From GCA-003244245 sp035997545 (GTDB lineage: Bacteria > Actinomycetota > Actinomycetes > Mycobacteriales > Pseudonocardiaceae): DNA of 13,421 nucleotides. The notes beneath the pieces were generated by a model. It saw nothing but the letters and a program-made list of their open reading frames with translations, was not told where the DNA came from and searched no databases. The position numbers were made by a program, and so were the translations under genes. The stretch is from positions 1 to 13,421 of the forward strand of contig DASYIL010000271.1 of assembly GCA_035997545.1 (NCBI GenBank), in the 5' to 3' direction. Numbering within the stretch: the stretch's first letter is position 1; each line of letters begins with the position of its first letter. This document shows, in pieces, positions 11,850 to 13,421 of this stretch.

Positions 11850-13421
11850 TCAACGGTCTGCACAGGTGTCCTGGTAACTAACCCTGGGGGCGTACTGGTC
11901 CCACGTCGCTTTGTCGAGCGGTCCGCCGGCTCGGAGGCAGGCTTCTCGCGCCTCACCGCCGCGGAACTCCTCACGGTCGCTCAGATCCCACAACCTGACG
12001 GTCTGATCGGTGCTGGTGGCCAGGGTGCGCCCATCCGGGGCAAAGGCAACGCTGTATACCGCGCGGGTGTGGCCAGTCAGCGGTTGGCCCAGCTGCCGGG
12101 GCCGATCACGGTCGCTGACATCCCACAACAAAGGTAGTGCTCGGGACGGCTCGCGCTGTTCCAGTCCGCGGCCGCTTGCTCTACTGTCCGGGCGGTGCGC
12201 AAAGCGATGGTGATGTCGGCGGTGGCGGTGTCCAGTGGTCGCCACCCAGTGATCAGGGCCTCATGGGCCACGGTCAGCCACACCTGACCGTCGTCATCGG
12301 TGTCGCTGAGCAGCAGGCGGGTCGACGAAGATTTGCAGGGCGACGCGCAGCGGCTCGGCGAGGCTGGTGAGCTTGATCCGACGCCGGGCGCGTCTGCCAG
12401 TCTCGTCGATGGTGACCAGGCGGGTGAGTCCAGCCAGCACTTCGCGTTCGGTGAGGCCGCTGGCTCGTACGGCCTCGGCGAGCGCGGTGTCGGCATGCTG
12501 GGTTAACGCGCCGCGGACACCGCCGAGTTCGCGGTACCGTTCGACGGTCAACGTGCCGCCGACTGGCAGGCCATCTGCCAATCGGCGGAGGGTGAAGGCG
12601 AGCAGTGGCAGAGCCTCCCCGCTGCCAGTGTCGGCGACTAGTGCACCCGCCAGTCCGTCTTCGAGGCGAAACCTGGCCACCTTGGCGGGTTGTTCGATGA
12701 CGTCGCGTAGCACCTTCCCGTCCAGTAGACCCAACAAATAGGTCTCGATCGACACCCCGGTCAGCGCGGGGAGATCACGCAGGTCATCGAGGAACTCCGT
12801 CCGCATCGCCGCAACCACCTGTACCGGGCCGGCGGCGGCGTTGCGTAGCAACTCAGCGAATCGCTCTCGCGCGGACGGGGTTGTCCGGGTGAACAACTCC
12901 TCGGCCTGGTCGATCGACACCAGCAGCCGCCGCTGGTGCGTGTTCGGGCTGGCCGCCAGCAGATCGTCGGCTACGCGACGTAGGCCATCGATGCCGGCCT
13001 CGAGCCTGCTGCGGACGTCGCCGGCCGACCAGCCCAATTCCAGCGGGTGGCCGCGGCAGCTAGCGCCCGGGCCAGCTCGGGCAGCGGATCACTTCCCGGC
13101 GCCAGCGACGGTACAGTCAGCCATGCCGGGTCGCTGTCGAGCTGCGGGGCTACCGCGGCGTTGAGCAGGGACGACTTTCCGCAGCCCGACGACCCAACGA
13201 TGGCCAGCATCCCGCCGGTACTGCCCATGGTGCGCAGCCGGTTGCCCACCTCGCGAGCGTCCGCCTCGCGACCGAAAAACACCCGGCTGAGCGCCGCGGT
13301 GAACGGTTCCAACCCCGGGAAGGGATTGTCGCCCTCTCGCCAGGCACCGCCGCCATCCAGCCGCCGCACCGCCTGGAGCACTTGGTCCCGGGCTCGCTGG
13401 GACTCGGCCTGGTAATCCACA
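11850..13421 (-). pseudogene. Decayed STAND-type NTPase/WD40-repeat protein (probably TIR-NTPase-WD40), 3' part
   Basis: Four reading frames together recreate one large actinobacterial protein. From the right edge, FPGLEPF and RVFFGREAD lead into the P-loop GSSGCGKSS. After a frameshift near 13043 comes RRLLVSIDQAEELF (Walker B-like) and the helical NTPase region VVAAMRTEFLDDLRDLP to EALPLLAFTLRRLADG. A second shift near 12320 separates LQIFVD from RLLLSDTDDDGQVWL. A third break near 12130 joins RPEHYL directly to a WD40 unit (LLWDVSDRDRPRQLG, GHTRAVYSVAFAPDGRTLAT, VRLWDLSD), followed by the family C-terminus (ATWDQYAP, SYQDTC). Intact relatives carry many WD40 repeats, so most of the array is gone. 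The segment before FPGLEPF resembles the linker that follows a TIR domain in such proteins, but that part lies beyond the window. Intact homologues are suspected signalling or defence receptors; this copy should be non-functional unless the breaks are sequence errors. Confidence 0.85.

Noticed and set aside
11780..11974. N-terminal extension of the GtrA protein by 65 residues
   Set aside because: The stretch is low-complexity, crosses the promoter candidate and overlaps the end of the WD40 pseudogene; family members start near the later ATG.

Overview
The window is GC-rich DNA with the codon use and gene families of a filamentous or mycolate-related actinobacterium. The mix of a PknG-type kinase, GlnH/GlnX, HisN, GtrA and a STAND-NTPase/WD40 protein suggests Pseudonocardiales or a relative, but no species can be named from the sequence alone.

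Left part (1-7402, minus strand): one tightly packed operon, transcribed right to left. Its genes are glnX2, glnH2, glnX1, glnH1, an unrecognised 80-residue gene, pknG, and a family-1 solute-binding lipoprotein cut by the window edge. Every junction is either a 4-nt ATGA overlap or a 4-nt gap. In Mycobacterium the single set glnX-glnH-pknG forms an amino-acid-sensing pathway: periplasmic GlnH, membrane GlnX, then kinase PknG acting on the FHA protein GarA. Here the GlnX-GlnH sensor pair is tandemly duplicated, an unknown small gene sits between sensor and kinase, and a second type of binding protein follows the kinase. A divergent gene (7528-8271) encodes an FHA-domain protein with a helical, possibly DNA-binding C-terminus. 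I read the whole as an expanded PknG nutrient-sensing locus. This is the most interesting feature of the window.

Middle (8272-11263): the FHA gene converges on hisN (histidinol-phosphatase) across a compact hairpin-rich terminator. hisN is divergent from an OmpR-family response regulator, with very little space between them and probably leaderless transcripts. The regulator is followed by its histidine kinase and by a 44-codon ORF that may be the remnant of a 5-formyltetrahydrofolate cyclo-ligase-like gene.

Right part (11276-13421, minus strand): a GtrA-family membrane protein, then a decayed gene for a STAND-type P-loop NTPase with WD40 repeats, cut by the window edge. It carries at least two frameshifts, and its WD40 array has collapsed to little more than one repeat with the C-terminal tail kept. 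No rRNA, tRNA, CRISPR array or transposase was seen. The window is almost wholly coding: the longest intergenic gap is about 125 bp, at 7403-7527.
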